NCBI GenBank assembly: GCA_034408935.1 | Contig: DAOUMV010000020.1 | Location: 1 to 64,000 of the forward strand | Length of the DNA stretch: 64,000 nucleotides | From: DAOUMF01 sp034408935 | GTDB lineage: Bacteria > Chloroflexota > Dehalococcoidia > SM23-28-2 > RBG-16-64-32 | Direction of reading: 5' to 3' | Part shown: piece after piece, positions 1 through 8,734 of the stretch | Numbering within the stretch: position 1 is the stretch's first letter | Layout of the letters: each line of letters starts with the position of its first letter | The notes under the pieces: generated by a model | Database searches by the model: none | What the model saw: only the letters and a program-made list of their open reading frames with translations | Told to the model about the DNA's origin: nothing | Translations under genes and position numbers: made by a program

Positions 1-421
1 CGCGGCCGATCGCCTCCGGGTTGGAGTCCACGATGACGAAGGGCACGCCGCGGTCGGTGAACTCGCGCGCGATCTCCGTGCCTACGCGGCCGAAGCCGCA
101 CAGGATGTAGTGGTCGCGCAGGGCCTCAATCTTCGACTCCATTCGACGCGCTCCCAGTATACTCTCCAGTTCGCCTTCAACGGCAATCTGCATCACCACC
201 GTAAGGACACGGTAGGATGACGATGACGCCCAATACGATGATGATCGTGAATACCTGACCGGCACTCCCAAAGGGATTGATCTCCCCGAAGCCGGCCGTG
301 GTCACCGCCGTTATCGTCTGATACATGGCGTCGAGGAAGCTGAAGCCCTCTATCGCCATGTATCCGGTGCCCAGAGGACGAGGGCGGAGACACAGCTAGT
401 GGCCAACCTCCGCCAGGGAGT
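1..421 (-). pseudogene. Two-TM potassium channel with RCK/TrkA-N domain, frameshifted and cut by the window edge
   Basis: Reading leftwards, three pieces in three frames make one channel. The N-terminal membrane piece begins near 406-421 (…RRLATSCVSALVL). The pore piece is GTGYMAIEGF…TAVTTAGFGEI, where GFG replaces the usual GYG. The RCK start is HYILCGFGRVGTEIAREF…VIVDSNPEAI. The first join, near 374, lacks one base (VL…LG would need an extra C). The second, near 212-217, carries one surplus base, so the pore frame runs into a stop at 177. The family gates potassium flux with ligand or NAD bound to the RCK domain. Two compensating-type indels within about 160 bp mean either a decaying gene or assembly errors. 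It lies just after the VWA gene on the same strand. No ATG is available; TTG at 406 is one possible start. Confidence 0.75.
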
Positions 422-443
422 GAGAACTTACACTGTAGCCGCT

Positions 444-2555
444 CTACGCGGCCTGACCGCCCAGCCGCTTGCGCTTCTGCGACACGTAGTCCACCAGGAT
501 GTACTGCCCCAGCCGTTCCGGCGTCGTGAAGAACACCCGCCCCTTGTTCATCCTGGCGATCTGGTTCACGAACTCTTTGAGATAGTAGTTGCGGTCCAGC
601 ATGAAGGTGTTGATTATGATCCCCCGGCGGGTGCACCGCTTGACCTCTTTTAGCGTCTCTCGGATGGTGATGGGACTGGGCGGGTAGGCGAAGTAGGAGC
701 GGCCTCGCTCAAGGTGCGCCGTGGGCTCCCCGTCGGAGATCATGATGATCTGCCGCGTCTCCGCGCTGTGCCTGGACAGCAACTTCTGTGCCACCATGAA
801 GGCGTGGTGCATATTCGTCCCCAGCACCGATTCGTCCCAGCGCACGTAGGGCAGCTCATCGGGCCGAAGCTCCCGCGCGTAGGCGGAGAAGCCAAGGACG
901 TACAGGCAGTCCTTGGGGAACTGGGTCTGGATCAGGTTCTGTAGGGCCAGGGCCACCCTCTTGGCCGACTGGAAGCTGCCCCGCAGCGCCATCGACCAGG
1001 AGAGGTCCAGCATCATCACTGTGGCCGTCGTGGTCAGCGTCTCTGACCTGTACACTTGGAAGTCTTGCTTGTCCAGCCGCACCGGCACCTCGGGGCCATC
1101 CCGGAATACCGCGTTCATGATCGTCTCGCCCAGGTGCAGGTGGAACGGGTCCCCGAACTCGTACTGCTTCGTTTCGTCGGCCCGCTCGCCGCCCGGTCCC
1201 CGCTCTCGCTGGGGGTGCTTGCCGTAGCCCGACTTCTTGAGCTGGCTGTAGATCTCCCCCAGCGCCTTCTCGCCGATCTTACGCACGCCCCGAGGCGTCA
1301 GCTCCCACGTCTTGCCCTTACGCCGGATGTAGCCCGCCTCCTCCAGTATCTCCAGGAACTCCTTGAGCTGGCGCAGTGTCTGGGCTGCCTCTTCCCCCAG
1401 CAGCTCCCGCAGCTTCTCCTCGTCGATGTCCTCCAGGTTGCCTCCGTACTGGGTGCGCTCAAGCTGCCTCTCCAAGCCCTCCAGTCCCTGGAGATCGTCC
1501 ATCAGGTGCAGCGCCTGGAGCAGGTCCAGATCCTCGTCCCCCCGGAACGGGTACTGGTTCTGGAGCTCGCGCGCCGGGTAGAGGATGTCCACGTTGATGG
1601 CCAGCTCCTGGATCTCCCGCTGGAGATCGGGGTCCCCTACCTTCTCCATCAGCAGGTCCTGCAATTGCCGCCGCATGTCCGGGGGCAGGCTGTCCAGCAG
1701 CGACTGCATGGCGGCCATCTGCTGCTGCATCTGCTCGATGAGTTCGTCCAGGCTCTGGGGCGGGTTCGGCCCGAACAGGTCGCCGTATTTGTCCATGAAC
1801 CCCTGGAAGTCCGGCTGGCCCCCGGCCATCTTCTCCGACAGCATCCGGTTCAGCTCCCGCATCATCTCCTTCATGCGGGCCATCTCTTCCGGGCTCATGT
1901 TGGCGATCTCGTTGTACAGATCCTTGAAGAAGGTGTCCATCATCGCCTTCTTCAGCATCTCCATGAGCTCCTGGAACTTGGCGCCCGCCTCCGGGTCCAT
2001 GAACTCGTAGTTCTGGAGCTCCTTCACCTGCCCGCCGACATCCTCGGGCAGGTTGTCCAGGGCGTTCTTCTTCTTCTCGACGATCCCCTTCAGCATCTCC
2101 GCCAGGCGCTGCTGCTCCTCCGCCGTAGGCCTGTCCTGAGCGGAGTCGAAGGGCTCCTGCTGCGGTGGCTTCAGCGCCTCCTCGAAGGCCTGGAGCGGGC
2201 TCTGGCCTCCCCGGAGCTGGCTCTCTGCCTCTTGGAGCCGGCTGTCCAGTGTTCCCCGCTCCAGGGAGAGGATCTCCTCCAGCCGCTTCTTGATGTCCTC
2301 GAACGCCGAGCTGAGGTTGTAGCGGTCCAGCATCTGACGCCTTCGCTGCCGGAGCTGCTGGAGGAGGTCTCGCAGCCCCTGCATCCGCTGTCCCAGAGGG
2401 TTGCGCAGGCCGCGCTGCAGCAGGTTGCGCAGGGCGTGCTGCAGGTCGCCGAAGTTCATCAGGTCATCGGTGATGCTGGCCAGCAGATCGTCCGGGTCCA
2501 GCGACGGGATGTCCTGCGTCCCGTCCCACTCTGAGTACCGGTAGCGCAAAGTCAT
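444..2555 (-). CDS. VWA-domain protein, partner of the upstream AAA ATPase
   Basis: 703 residues. The long N-terminal two thirds is highly charged and Gln/Leu/Glu-rich, predicted helical and coiled-coil-like. The C-terminal von Willebrand A domain has a complete MIDAS: DLSWS, then GTNMHHAF (Thr), then ISDGEPTAH (Asp). AAA (MoxR/Mg-chelatase type) plus VWA pairs act as metal-insertion or protein-remodelling machines in which the VWA protein presents the substrate; which substrate here is unknown. The start was set at MTLRYRYSEWDG because it lies 1 bp past the stop of the preceding gene; an upstream in-frame ATG at 2702 would run back through that gene. Residues about 134-142 (EPFDSAQDRP) are encoded by a dispersed palindromic repeat that has entered the gene in frame. 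Confidence 0.85.
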   Translation of the reverse strand: MTLRYRYSEWDGTQDIPSLDPDDLLASITDDLMNFGDLQHALRNLLQRGLRNPLGQRMQGLRDLLQQLRQRRRQMLDRYNLSSAFEDIKKRLEEILSLERGTLDSRLQEAESQLRGGQSPLQAFEEALKPPQQEPFDSAQDRPTAEEQQRLAEMLKGIVEKKKNALDNLPEDVGGQVKELQNYEFMDPEAGAKFQELMEMLKKAMMDTFFKDLYNEIANMSPEEMARMKEMMRELNRMLSEKMAGGQPDFQGFMDKYGDLFGPNPPQSLDELIEQMQQQMAAMQSLLDSLPPDMRRQLQDLLMEKVGDPDLQREIQELAINVDILYPARELQNQYPFRGDEDLDLLQALHLMDDLQGLEGLERQLERTQYGGNLEDIDEEKLRELLGEEAAQTLRQLKEFLEILEEAGYIRRKGKTWELTPRGVRKIGEKALGEIYSQLKKSGYGKHPQRERGPGGERADETKQYEFGDPFHLHLGETIMNAVFRDGPEVPVRLDKQDFQVYRSETLTTTATVMMLDLSWSMALRGSFQSAKRVALALQNLIQTQFPKDCLYVLGFSAYARELRPDELPYVRWDESVLGTNMHHAFMVAQKLLSRHSAETRQIIMISDGEPTAHLERGRSYFAYPPSPITIRETLKEVKRCTRRGIIINTFMLDRNYYLKEFVNQIARMNKGRVFFTTPERLGQYILVDYVSQKRKRLGGQAA
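2128..2155. repeat. Dispersed palindromic repeat inside the VWA coding region
   Basis: The plus strand carries CCTGTCCTGAGCGGAGTCGA followed by AGGG. This is a widely dispersed intergenic repeat of many bacterial genomes, seen when translated as the peptide PFDSAQDRP. Here it is in frame within the VWA protein's charged helical region and adds no stop. A shorter relative (GAGCCTGTCGAAGGG) lies at 25327. Confidence 0.7.
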
Positions 2556-2556
2556 C

Positions 2557-3582
2557 CTATGCCCATCTGTGCCTATAGTGTCGCTCGAATTCAAAATACC
2601 AAACCGTACGAACCGCGGGTGCTTCCGACTGATACAACAGCTCAAGAGGCTTATCCTTCCGGATGCGTATTGCCAAGCGGTTGCCACAGTACGGGCAGTC
2701 AACCGTTTGGAAGTACGATATGGTGTTACCTCGCTGCCGCCTAGTCAGCACATTGACAGTCCACGGGGCATAGGTCATCTTGCCCGCATTGACATCGACC
2801 ATGCAGGCAAGTTTGGAGGGCTTGAAATCATCAGGACTTGCTGCCATCAGCTCGTCTGGTTGTACCACCAGCTCTGGTGCCAGATGTGGCCAATGCCTCA
2901 AGACAGCCTCGCTGAGGTGACGGTCAGGCAACTTGACGGTATCCGCCTCATAGCTGAACGTCACTCGGTCTTGGAGGAATCCTGACTGCCACGTCAGGTC
3001 TCTAATCGCATGTAGGTCATACCGCCGGGGGCCTCTCTTTCTGAAGTCGATCCATGCTGAATTGGTGCACACCCAATCGAGATGCTTCTCATGCGATATG
3101 ACAACTACCGGAAGCTCACCTGTATCCAGTGCTTCCTCAGTTGCCTTCCGCCAAGGCAGCGGCAGCTGTATCCATCGCACCCGCCGCCTATAAGCGTCCC
3201 ACCACTCGACGGAATAGTCATACCCATACGTCGGGCTTGTGCCGTGTTTGCTGAGCCAGTAAAGCACTCCCTCCGTCCCAGAAAGCACAACGTTTGCTCC
3301 CTCATAGGTAAAGGACAATTCAAGATGTTGCTCGTCCACCATGCCTAGGTGCTCCATCTTGGCCAGTTCATAGCGAGCGGGCGGCTTCTTGGCAAGATCG
3401 ATTAGATGCGAGCCTGTGACGACGCGATACCTACCCCACGATTCAACCACCAGAAGCGGCGTCTCGGTCTCCCCAACCGCATCTCCCAGAAGCGAAAGGA
3501 TGTTGCGAGGCATGCTGTCGAGCCGGACCCTCCTCGGCTCCCCGCCATCATAGAGCTCGACCTCCACATCCCACGCACGCAC
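2557..3582 (-). CDS. Unknown protein encoded between AAA ATPase and VWA genes
   Basis: 341 residues, no signal peptide or membrane segment, rich in Trp, Tyr and charged residues. I do not recognise the family. Near the C-terminus there is a CPYCGNRL motif like one knuckle of a zinc ribbon, but I see no second CxxC, so metal binding is uncertain. It starts 4 bp after the ATPase stop and ends 1 bp before the VWA start, so the three genes are almost certainly co-translated. Its base composition is visibly less GC-rich and its codon use more mixed than both neighbours, which suggests later acquisition into an existing AAA-VWA pair. It could be a substrate adaptor or a client of the ATPase machine (inference). 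Confidence 0.75.
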   Translation of the reverse strand: MRAWDVEVELYDGGEPRRVRLDSMPRNILSLLGDAVGETETPLLVVESWGRYRVVTGSHLIDLAKKPPARYELAKMEHLGMVDEQHLELSFTYEGANVVLSGTEGVLYWLSKHGTSPTYGYDYSVEWWDAYRRRVRWIQLPLPWRKATEEALDTGELPVVVISHEKHLDWVCTNSAWIDFRKRGPRRYDLHAIRDLTWQSGFLQDRVTFSYEADTVKLPDRHLSEAVLRHWPHLAPELVVQPDELMAASPDDFKPSKLACMVDVNAGKMTYAPWTVNVLTRRQRGNTISYFQTVDCPYCGNRLAIRIRKDKPLELLYQSEAPAVRTVWYFEFERHYRHRWA

Positions 3583-3586
3583 GCAG

Positions 3587-4993
3587 CTACCCCCTGTACT
3601 GCACCCGTCCGGCGATCTTGTCCTTGTTCAGCCGCTTGTTCAGGTGCAGACCCTCCAGCACGAACTCCACCGCCGAGGCGACGACCGGCCTGCTCTTGCC
3701 TGCGCCCAGCTTCTCCACCGCCGCGTCCAGCCCCTCCGCCTGCTTCACCACCTTCGTGTAGTCTGCCGAAGGCGTCTGGTCACCCACCTCCACCGCGTAG
3801 CCAGCCTTGAACTTCGCCACCACCGCCTCCAGCTCGCCCAGGCTGAAGTAGCGGTTGAACACCGCCAGGGCGGCCCCCTGCAGGAGACGGTCGATGATCT
3901 GCTCCTCCCGACCTTCCTCCACTGTCTCCAACTCCAGCTTGCCGCTTATCGTGGGCACCAGGTAGGGCAGGTCGCTGATGCGGGGCACGATCTCCTTCTC
4001 GCCCAGGCGGATCGCCCGGCGGAAGGCGTTGGCCAGCAGCGCCTCGTAGTCCGCGATCGAGGCCCGCACGGAGACGCCGGAGCGCTGGTTAACGTCCGGG
4101 CTGCGGCGCGCCAGCCGGGTCACCTCCGCCACGATCTCCTTCATGTATGGAGGCACGTTCACGGGAAGATCGTCATCCTCCTCGAAGCGGGAGCGCTCCT
4201 GCTCTATGATGGCGATCTCCGTCTCCACGTTCTTGGGGTAGTGGGTGCGGATCTGCGCCCCGTAGCGGTCCTTGAGAGGCGTGATGATGCGGCCGCGGTT
4301 GGTGTAGTCCTCCGGGTTCGCGGAGGCGACGACGAAGACGTCCAGGGGGAGGCGGATGCGGTAGCCACGGATCTGGACGTCGCGCTCCTCCATGATGTTG
4401 AACAGGCCCACCTGGATGCGCTCGACCAGGTCCGGCAGCTCGTTGATGCAGAAGATGCCCCGGTTGTGCCTGGGCACCAGCCCGTAGTGGATGGTCAGCT
4501 CGTCCGACAGGTAGCGGCCCTCCGCCACCTTGATCGGGTCCACCTCGCCGATGAGGTCGGCGATGGTCACGTCCGGCGTGGCCAGCTTCTCCCCGTAGCG
4601 GCGCTCTCGGTCCAGCCAGGCCAGCTCCGTGTCGTCCCCCTCCCGCGCCACCAGCTCCTGACAGCGCCTGCACAAGGGCTCGAACGGATTGTCGTTGATC
4701 TCGCAGCCGGCTATGGCCGGTATCTCCTCGTCGAGGAGGTGCACCAGGGAGCGGATCAGGCGGGACTTCGCCTGGCCCCGCTCGCCGAGGAAGATGATGT
4801 CCTGCCCGGACAGGAGGGCGTTCTCCAGGTGGGGGAGAACCGTCTCTTCGAAGCCGATAATGCCGGGGAGGTGTTCCGCCTCTCCCTTCTTGATGCGCTC
4901 GATGAGGTTCTTGCGCAGCTCCTGTTTGACGGACAGCACCCTGTAGCCGGAGTCGCGGAGCTGACCAATGGTTGCTGGCTTCCTACTGGCCAC
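3587..4993 (-). CDS. AAA+ ATPase of the magnesium-chelatase/MoxR type
   Basis: 468 residues. Walker A is seen as LGERGQAKSRL (about residues 69-79), a Walker B-like strand as RGIFCINELPDL, and the sensor-1 segment as VVASANPEDYTNRGR. An internal CRRCQ motif lies near residue 110. The arrangement is that of the ATPase subunit of Mg-chelatase and related MoxR ATPases, which form hexameric rings and work with a VWA protein, as found two genes downstream. It is the first gene of a tight operon (ATPase, unknown, VWA), separated from the upstream HypE-like gene by 68 bp containing a GC hairpin. The partner cofactor or protein is not indicated by the context. Confidence 0.85.
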   Translation of the reverse strand: MASRKPATIGQLRDSGYRVLSVKQELRKNLIERIKKGEAEHLPGIIGFEETVLPHLENALLSGQDIIFLGERGQAKSRLIRSLVHLLDEEIPAIAGCEINDNPFEPLCRRCQELVAREGDDTELAWLDRERRYGEKLATPDVTIADLIGEVDPIKVAEGRYLSDELTIHYGLVPRHNRGIFCINELPDLVERIQVGLFNIMEERDVQIRGYRIRLPLDVFVVASANPEDYTNRGRIITPLKDRYGAQIRTHYPKNVETEIAIIEQERSRFEEDDDLPVNVPPYMKEIVAEVTRLARRSPDVNQRSGVSVRASIADYEALLANAFRRAIRLGEKEIVPRISDLPYLVPTISGKLELETVEEGREEQIIDRLLQGAALAVFNRYFSLGELEAVVAKFKAGYAVEVGDQTPSADYTKVVKQAEGLDAAVEKLGAGKSRPVVASAVEFVLEGLHLNKRLNKDKIAGRVQYRG

Positions 4994-5029
4994 GGTGTCC
5001 CATCCTCCCTAGTTCGCCCTTCCGCCAAC

Positions 5030-5051
5030 GGCCCCGAACACTATCGGGGCC
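5030..5051 (-). terminator. GC-rich hairpin between HypE-like gene and AAA operon
   Basis: A perfect 7-bp stem GGCCCCG/CGGGGCC with an 8-base loop. There is no T tract on the minus strand, so it may be a weak terminator of the HypE-like gene or simply a leader structure ahead of the AAA operon. Confidence 0.4.
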
Positions 5052-5061
5052 GCTTTCATCT

Positions 5062-6084
5062 CTAGCCTGCCAGAAAGCGTGCTACCTCGTCCCTGGCGAA
5101 GTGGGGAACGGGGGCGGTTCCGGCGCGCCCCTCCATTATAACGCCCGCCTCCCGTCTGACCATACCGCCGATCCGCCGCGCCTCGATCCCCGCCTCTGCC
5201 AGCGCCGACAGCGCCCTCCCACAGCCCTCCTCCGCCACCGCTATGAGTAGTGCCCCCGAAGCGAGCAGCCCCAACGCCTCCAGCGAGGCGGCGTCGCAGA
5301 TCGCCTCTGTCTCTGGCAGCACGGTGATCTCCCTCTCCTGCACCGCGACCCCCAGCCCGGACGCCTCCGCCAGCTCGTAGAGCGCGGTGGCCAGGCCCCC
5401 TTCGGTGGGGTCGTGCATGGCGTGCACGCCGCCGCCGGCGCCTCGCAGCGCCTCGCAGGCCGTCATCGCCTCCCGTACCACACTTATCCCCGGCTCGAAG
5501 ATGTAGCCCTGGGCCCGCCGGATGACCGGCCCCGGCACCCCAAGGCGCTCCAACCGCTCGCCCCCTTCCCGCGCCAGCACCGCCGTTCCCTCGATAGCGA
5601 TCCCCTTGCTGAGGATGACGGCGTCCCCTTCCATGGCGCCCGAGGCCTGCACTAGTGCCTCACGCTCCACCTCCCCCAGCATCGCCCCCACCACGATGGG
5701 TCGCTCCAGACCGTGGGTTATCTCCGTGTGACCGCCCACCAGTTCCACCTCCAGCCCCTGGCACGTCTCCAGAAGTTGTCCGAACACCTGCCCGGCCTGC
5801 TCCTCGGGGGCCCCCTGCGGCAGCAGGACAGTGGCCAGGAACCAGGCCGGCCGCGCCCCCATGCACGCCACGTCGTTCGCGTTGACGTGCACCGCGTACC
5901 AGCCGATGTGATCGCTGGCGAAGGTGACGGGGTCGCTCTTGGCCACCAGCAGCCGCTCCCCGCCGGCGTCGATCACTGCCGCGTCGCGGCCGATGCCGGG
6001 GCCCAGGAGAACCCGCGGGTCCCTTCGCTGGATCCTGGCCAGGAGCCGGGCCAGCAGTTCGTTGGGTAGCTTGCCGACGTCCAT
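5062..6084 (-). CDS. AIR synthase-related protein, HypE-like
   Basis: About 340 residues with the PurM/HypE/ThiL fold signature. GPGIGRDAAVID near the N-terminus and KSDPVTFASDHIG plus NANDVACMGA form the ATP/substrate-binding N-domain. DPTEGGLATALYELAEASG is the hallmark of the C-domain. Known relatives use ATP to activate carboxamide or phosphorylate small molecules; HypE proper ends with a Cys used for hydrogenase maturation, and this protein ends ARFLAG, so it is not a true HypE. The start was placed at MDVGKLPNELL; an in-frame ATG 63 bp upstream is possible. It is divergent from the DedA gene, with about 50 bp between them. Confidence 0.75.
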   Translation of the reverse strand: MDVGKLPNELLARLLARIQRRDPRVLLGPGIGRDAAVIDAGGERLLVAKSDPVTFASDHIGWYAVHVNANDVACMGARPAWFLATVLLPQGAPEEQAGQVFGQLLETCQGLEVELVGGHTEITHGLERPIVVGAMLGEVEREALVQASGAMEGDAVILSKGIAIEGTAVLAREGGERLERLGVPGPVIRRAQGYIFEPGISVVREAMTACEALRGAGGGVHAMHDPTEGGLATALYELAEASGLGVAVQEREITVLPETEAICDAASLEALGLLASGALLIAVAEEGCGRALSALAEAGIEARRIGGMVRREAGVIMEGRAGTAPVPHFARDEVARFLAG

Positions 6085-6136
6085 CTCGCTCGCATCATTG
6101 GCCGTGGCGCCTCCGGTGTCAACCGCCGTTGGCTCA

Positions 6137-6850
6137 ATGCGGGCCAACGGCTATACTTGGCATCGCAGTCGGGAGGTTAGGCCAGATCTGTTCGGGATAG
6201 AAGACAGGCTGCTAGACGCGGCTGAATACCTGTACGACGCCATAGGGTGGCCCGGCGTCGTCTTCCTCATGGCCGTGGAGAGCGCGGCCATCCCCTTCCC
6301 CAGCGAGATCATCATGCCCCTGGCCGGCTGGTTCCTGATAGAGGACCGGGGCTTGGGAATCGAGTGGCTGTTCCTGGCTGCCTTCTTCGGTGCCCTGGGC
6401 AACACCATCGGCTCCCTGGTCGCCTATTGCGCTGGCGCCTGGGGTGGGCGCCCCTTCCTTCGCCGGTACGGTCGCTTCGTCTTCATTAGCCAGCGAGAAC
6501 TGGACTGGGCCGACCGCTGGTTTGCGCGTTACGGCGAGCCAGCGGTGTTCGTCAGCCGCCTGCTGCCGGTCATCCGCACCTTCATCAGCGTTCCCGCGGG
6601 CGTCGCCCGCATGAACGTCTTCCGCTTCGCTCTCCTCAGCTTCGCTGGCTCCTACCCCTGGTCCCTGGGTTTGGCCTGGGGCGGCTTCGCCCTTGGCGAT
6701 AGCTGGGAACACCTGATCGACTGGTTCCGGCCGGTGACTACACCCATTGCCATCGCCGTTCTCTTGCTCATCGCCTACTATCTATACCGGCGTATCCGGG
6801 AGGCGCTCCGCGGCGAGCCCGCCGCCCTCTCGGGCGACGATGAGCCCTGA
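6137..6850 (+). CDS. DedA/SNARE-associated family membrane protein
   Basis: 237 residues with several membrane spans. The family signature is clear: FLMAVESAAIPFPSEIIMPLAGW in the first hydrophobic part, then GNTIGSLVAYCAGAWGGR, and FVSRLLPVIRTFISVPAGVARMN with the conserved Arg and Pro. DedA proteins are lipid-carrier (undecaprenyl phosphate, phosphatidylethanolamine) flippases or membrane-homeostasis proteins; substrate cannot be assigned here. The ATG at 6137 is the best start in view, although its first residues are not hydrophobic and a downstream alternative start is possible. It is divergently transcribed from the HypE-like gene. Confidence 0.85.
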   Translation: MRANGYTWHRSREVRPDLFGIEDRLLDAAEYLYDAIGWPGVVFLMAVESAAIPFPSEIIMPLAGWFLIEDRGLGIEWLFLAAFFGALGNTIGSLVAYCAGAWGGRPFLRRYGRFVFISQRELDWADRWFARYGEPAVFVSRLLPVIRTFISVPAGVARMNVFRFALLSFAGSYPWSLGLAWGGFALGDSWEHLIDWFRPVTTPIAIAVLLLIAYYLYRRIREALRGEPAALSGDDEP

Positions 6851-6903
6851 CCGGGAGATGTAGCGGCGCGTAGCCAAGCCCTGCGCTCGGCGTTTTAACT
6901 AAT

Positions 6904-8682
6904 ATGCGGATGCGAATGCAGAGGCGGAGGTGGTGGCGGCAGGCGATGGCCGCCGGGGCGCTCCTGACGGTCCTCCTCGCCGCCTGTGGCAGGGACGGCG
7001 CCGATGTCACACCCTCGCCGACTGCCGCACCCTCCACCCCCACCGCCATCCTTCCTGGCACGGCCACTGCCACTCCCCTGCCCTCGCCGGAGCTCACGCC
7101 CTACCGCTTCCTATACAGCGAGTTCGGGACGGAGGAGGACATTATCTGGAGAATCAACCCCGCTGATCCCTCCGACCGTGTGGAGGTGGCCAAGGTGCCG
7201 CACAAGTCCGGCTCGGCCGTAGTGGCCGCCCTATCGCCCGACGGCAAGAAGATCGCCTACAACGCCATGCCCGAGGCGGGCATCGACAGCAGCAGGGACG
7301 CTGAGACCCATATCCTGGACCTGAAGTCGAAGGAGACGACCCTGGTCGCTGAGGGGGTAGACCTCCAGACCGTGCCGCACTGGTCCCCGGACGGCGGGCT
7401 CCTGTTCCTCCGGCGCAACCTTGAAGACGAAACAACGATCATCCTAGTTCAGCTGTTCAAATCTGATGATGAACATGATGGAGAAGAAGATGAGCAGCAG
7501 CAAAGCGTGGTCATCACCCTTACGGGCTCCGACGCGGACACCTGCGAGCTCATCTTTGAGACGGCGGACCCCGTCAATGGCACCCTGAGCGAGATCACAG
7601 ACAACCCTTGCGTAGCGGGGAGCCCCAACACCGATTCGGCCACCGTCACCTTCACGTCCGAGCCGGGCGTCTGCGGCCCTGCCCAAGGCTCCTTCACCTA
7701 CACCACCAACGACGGCTCAGCGACATCTGCGCCGGCCACTGTCACCGTAGACATCCCCTGCGTAGACGTAGGCACAGAGGAGGCTGAGGAGGGAGAGGAG
7801 GGAGAGGAGGGAGAAGAAAAACCGCCGCCCATACGCACCGTGCTCCGCCAGCACGTGAGCGACGTCCGGATCTACGAACTCTTGGGCTTCGACGCCAAGG
7901 AAGCGACGATGTACTTTGTCCAGGTCGAGGGCGGAACGCAGGGGGGTACCTCCCTGGGCCGCTACGCCCCCGCCACGGGCGAGGCCGTCGCCACCGCCAC
8001 CGCCGAGGCCGAGGCCACCGCCACCGCCGAGGCCGAGATCACCGCCACCGCCGAGGCCGCAGCCACGGCCACCGCTGAGGCCGAAGCCACCGCCGCCGGC
8101 GGCAGCCCTACCCCCACGCCTACCCCCACCCCTACACCTTCACCTATCCCCACCCCTACGCCCAGCCCTGTCCTCACCGGTTCCGTCTTCCTCCTCCTCA
8201 GCGACCAGACAGCGCTTGACTACTCCCTCTCTCCCGACTCCTCACGCGTGGTCTTCCTGGTCCCCAGCCTGGTGGAGGGGAAGTTCGTGTTCCGCACCCA
8301 CATCGCCGACATCAAGACGGAGCAGGTCTCGCCGCTCAGCGCGGAGGGGCTGCCTGGCGGCCGGCACCTCCACCCCCTCTGGCACCCCGACGGCGACAAG
8401 GTGAGCGTGGGGCAGCTCCCCGCTGGCCCCAACCCGGGCCGCGTCGCCCTGGTACCGCTGGACGGCGGCAAGGTAACCTCCCTCACGCCCCCGGATAAGG
8501 GGTTCGATGTCCCCCTGAGCTGGTCCCCGGACGGTAAGTTCCTGGCCGTCAAATCGTTCCCCGGGGACTCCCTGGTCAACTCCGGGCCGGAGCGCCTCGT
8601 CTTCCTCGCGCAAGGCGGCCGTCGGCTGCCAGCCCCCAAGGGGGCCGAGACCCGGCCGGTCGGCTGGCTGAGGCCGCAGTGA
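6904..8682 (+). CDS. TolB-like beta-propeller lipoprotein with inserted Ig-like domain
   Basis: 592 residues. An N-terminal signal ends in a lipobox (LLAAC), so it is probably anchored to the outer face of the cell membrane. PD40/WD40-like blades are recognisable before and after an insertion: LSPDGKKIAY, WSPDGGLLFL, LSPDSSRVVF, LWHPDGDKV, WSPDGKFLAV. Between blades, residues about 180-290 hold a cadherin/Ig-like domain (VVITLTGSDADTC… VTVDIPC) that begins in a locally AT-richer, acidic stretch and ends in an EEGEEGEEGEE run. A Thr/Ala/Glu then Thr/Pro low-complexity linker follows (residues about 358-420). Propeller proteins of this kind usually bind partners; no enzymatic residues are evident. 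Confidence 0.75.
   Translation: MRMRMQRRRWWRQAMAAGALLTVLLAACGRDGADVTPSPTAAPSTPTAILPGTATATPLPSPELTPYRFLYSEFGTEEDIIWRINPADPSDRVEVAKVPHKSGSAVVAALSPDGKKIAYNAMPEAGIDSSRDAETHILDLKSKETTLVAEGVDLQTVPHWSPDGGLLFLRRNLEDETTIILVQLFKSDDEHDGEEDEQQQSVVITLTGSDADTCELIFETADPVNGTLSEITDNPCVAGSPNTDSATVTFTSEPGVCGPAQGSFTYTTNDGSATSAPATVTVDIPCVDVGTEEAEEGEEGEEGEEKPPPIRTVLRQHVSDVRIYELLGFDAKEATMYFVQVEGGTQGGTSLGRYAPATGEAVATATAEAEATATAEAEITATAEAAATATAEAEATAAGGSPTPTPTPTPTPSPIPTPTPSPVLTGSVFLLLSDQTALDYSLSPDSSRVVFLVPSLVEGKFVFRTHIADIKTEQVSPLSAEGLPGGRHLHPLWHPDGDKVSVGQLPAGPNPGRVALVPLDGGKVTSLTPPDKGFDVPLSWSPDGKFLAVKSFPGDSLVNSGPERLVFLAQGGRRLPAPKGAETRPVGWLRPQ
7981..8164 (+). repeat. Low-complexity tandem repeat coding TATAEAEA then PTPT linker
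   Basis: Short tandem units of the GCCACCGCCGAGGCC type (coding ATAEA) run into CCTACCCCCACG-like units (coding PTPTP). It is an in-frame flexible spacer of the lipoprotein and a likely site of length variation. Confidence 0.8.
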
Positions 8683-8734
8683 TGCCAGACCGAGGCCAAG
8701 ACGGGCCTGTGGTATACTCGCAACGGAGGCCTAA

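Noticed and set aside
1056..2534. 492-codon plus-strand open frame opposite the VWA gene
   Set aside because: Leu/Arg/Val-rich shadow caused by GC-rich codon bias of the real minus-strand gene, which has an intact VWA domain.
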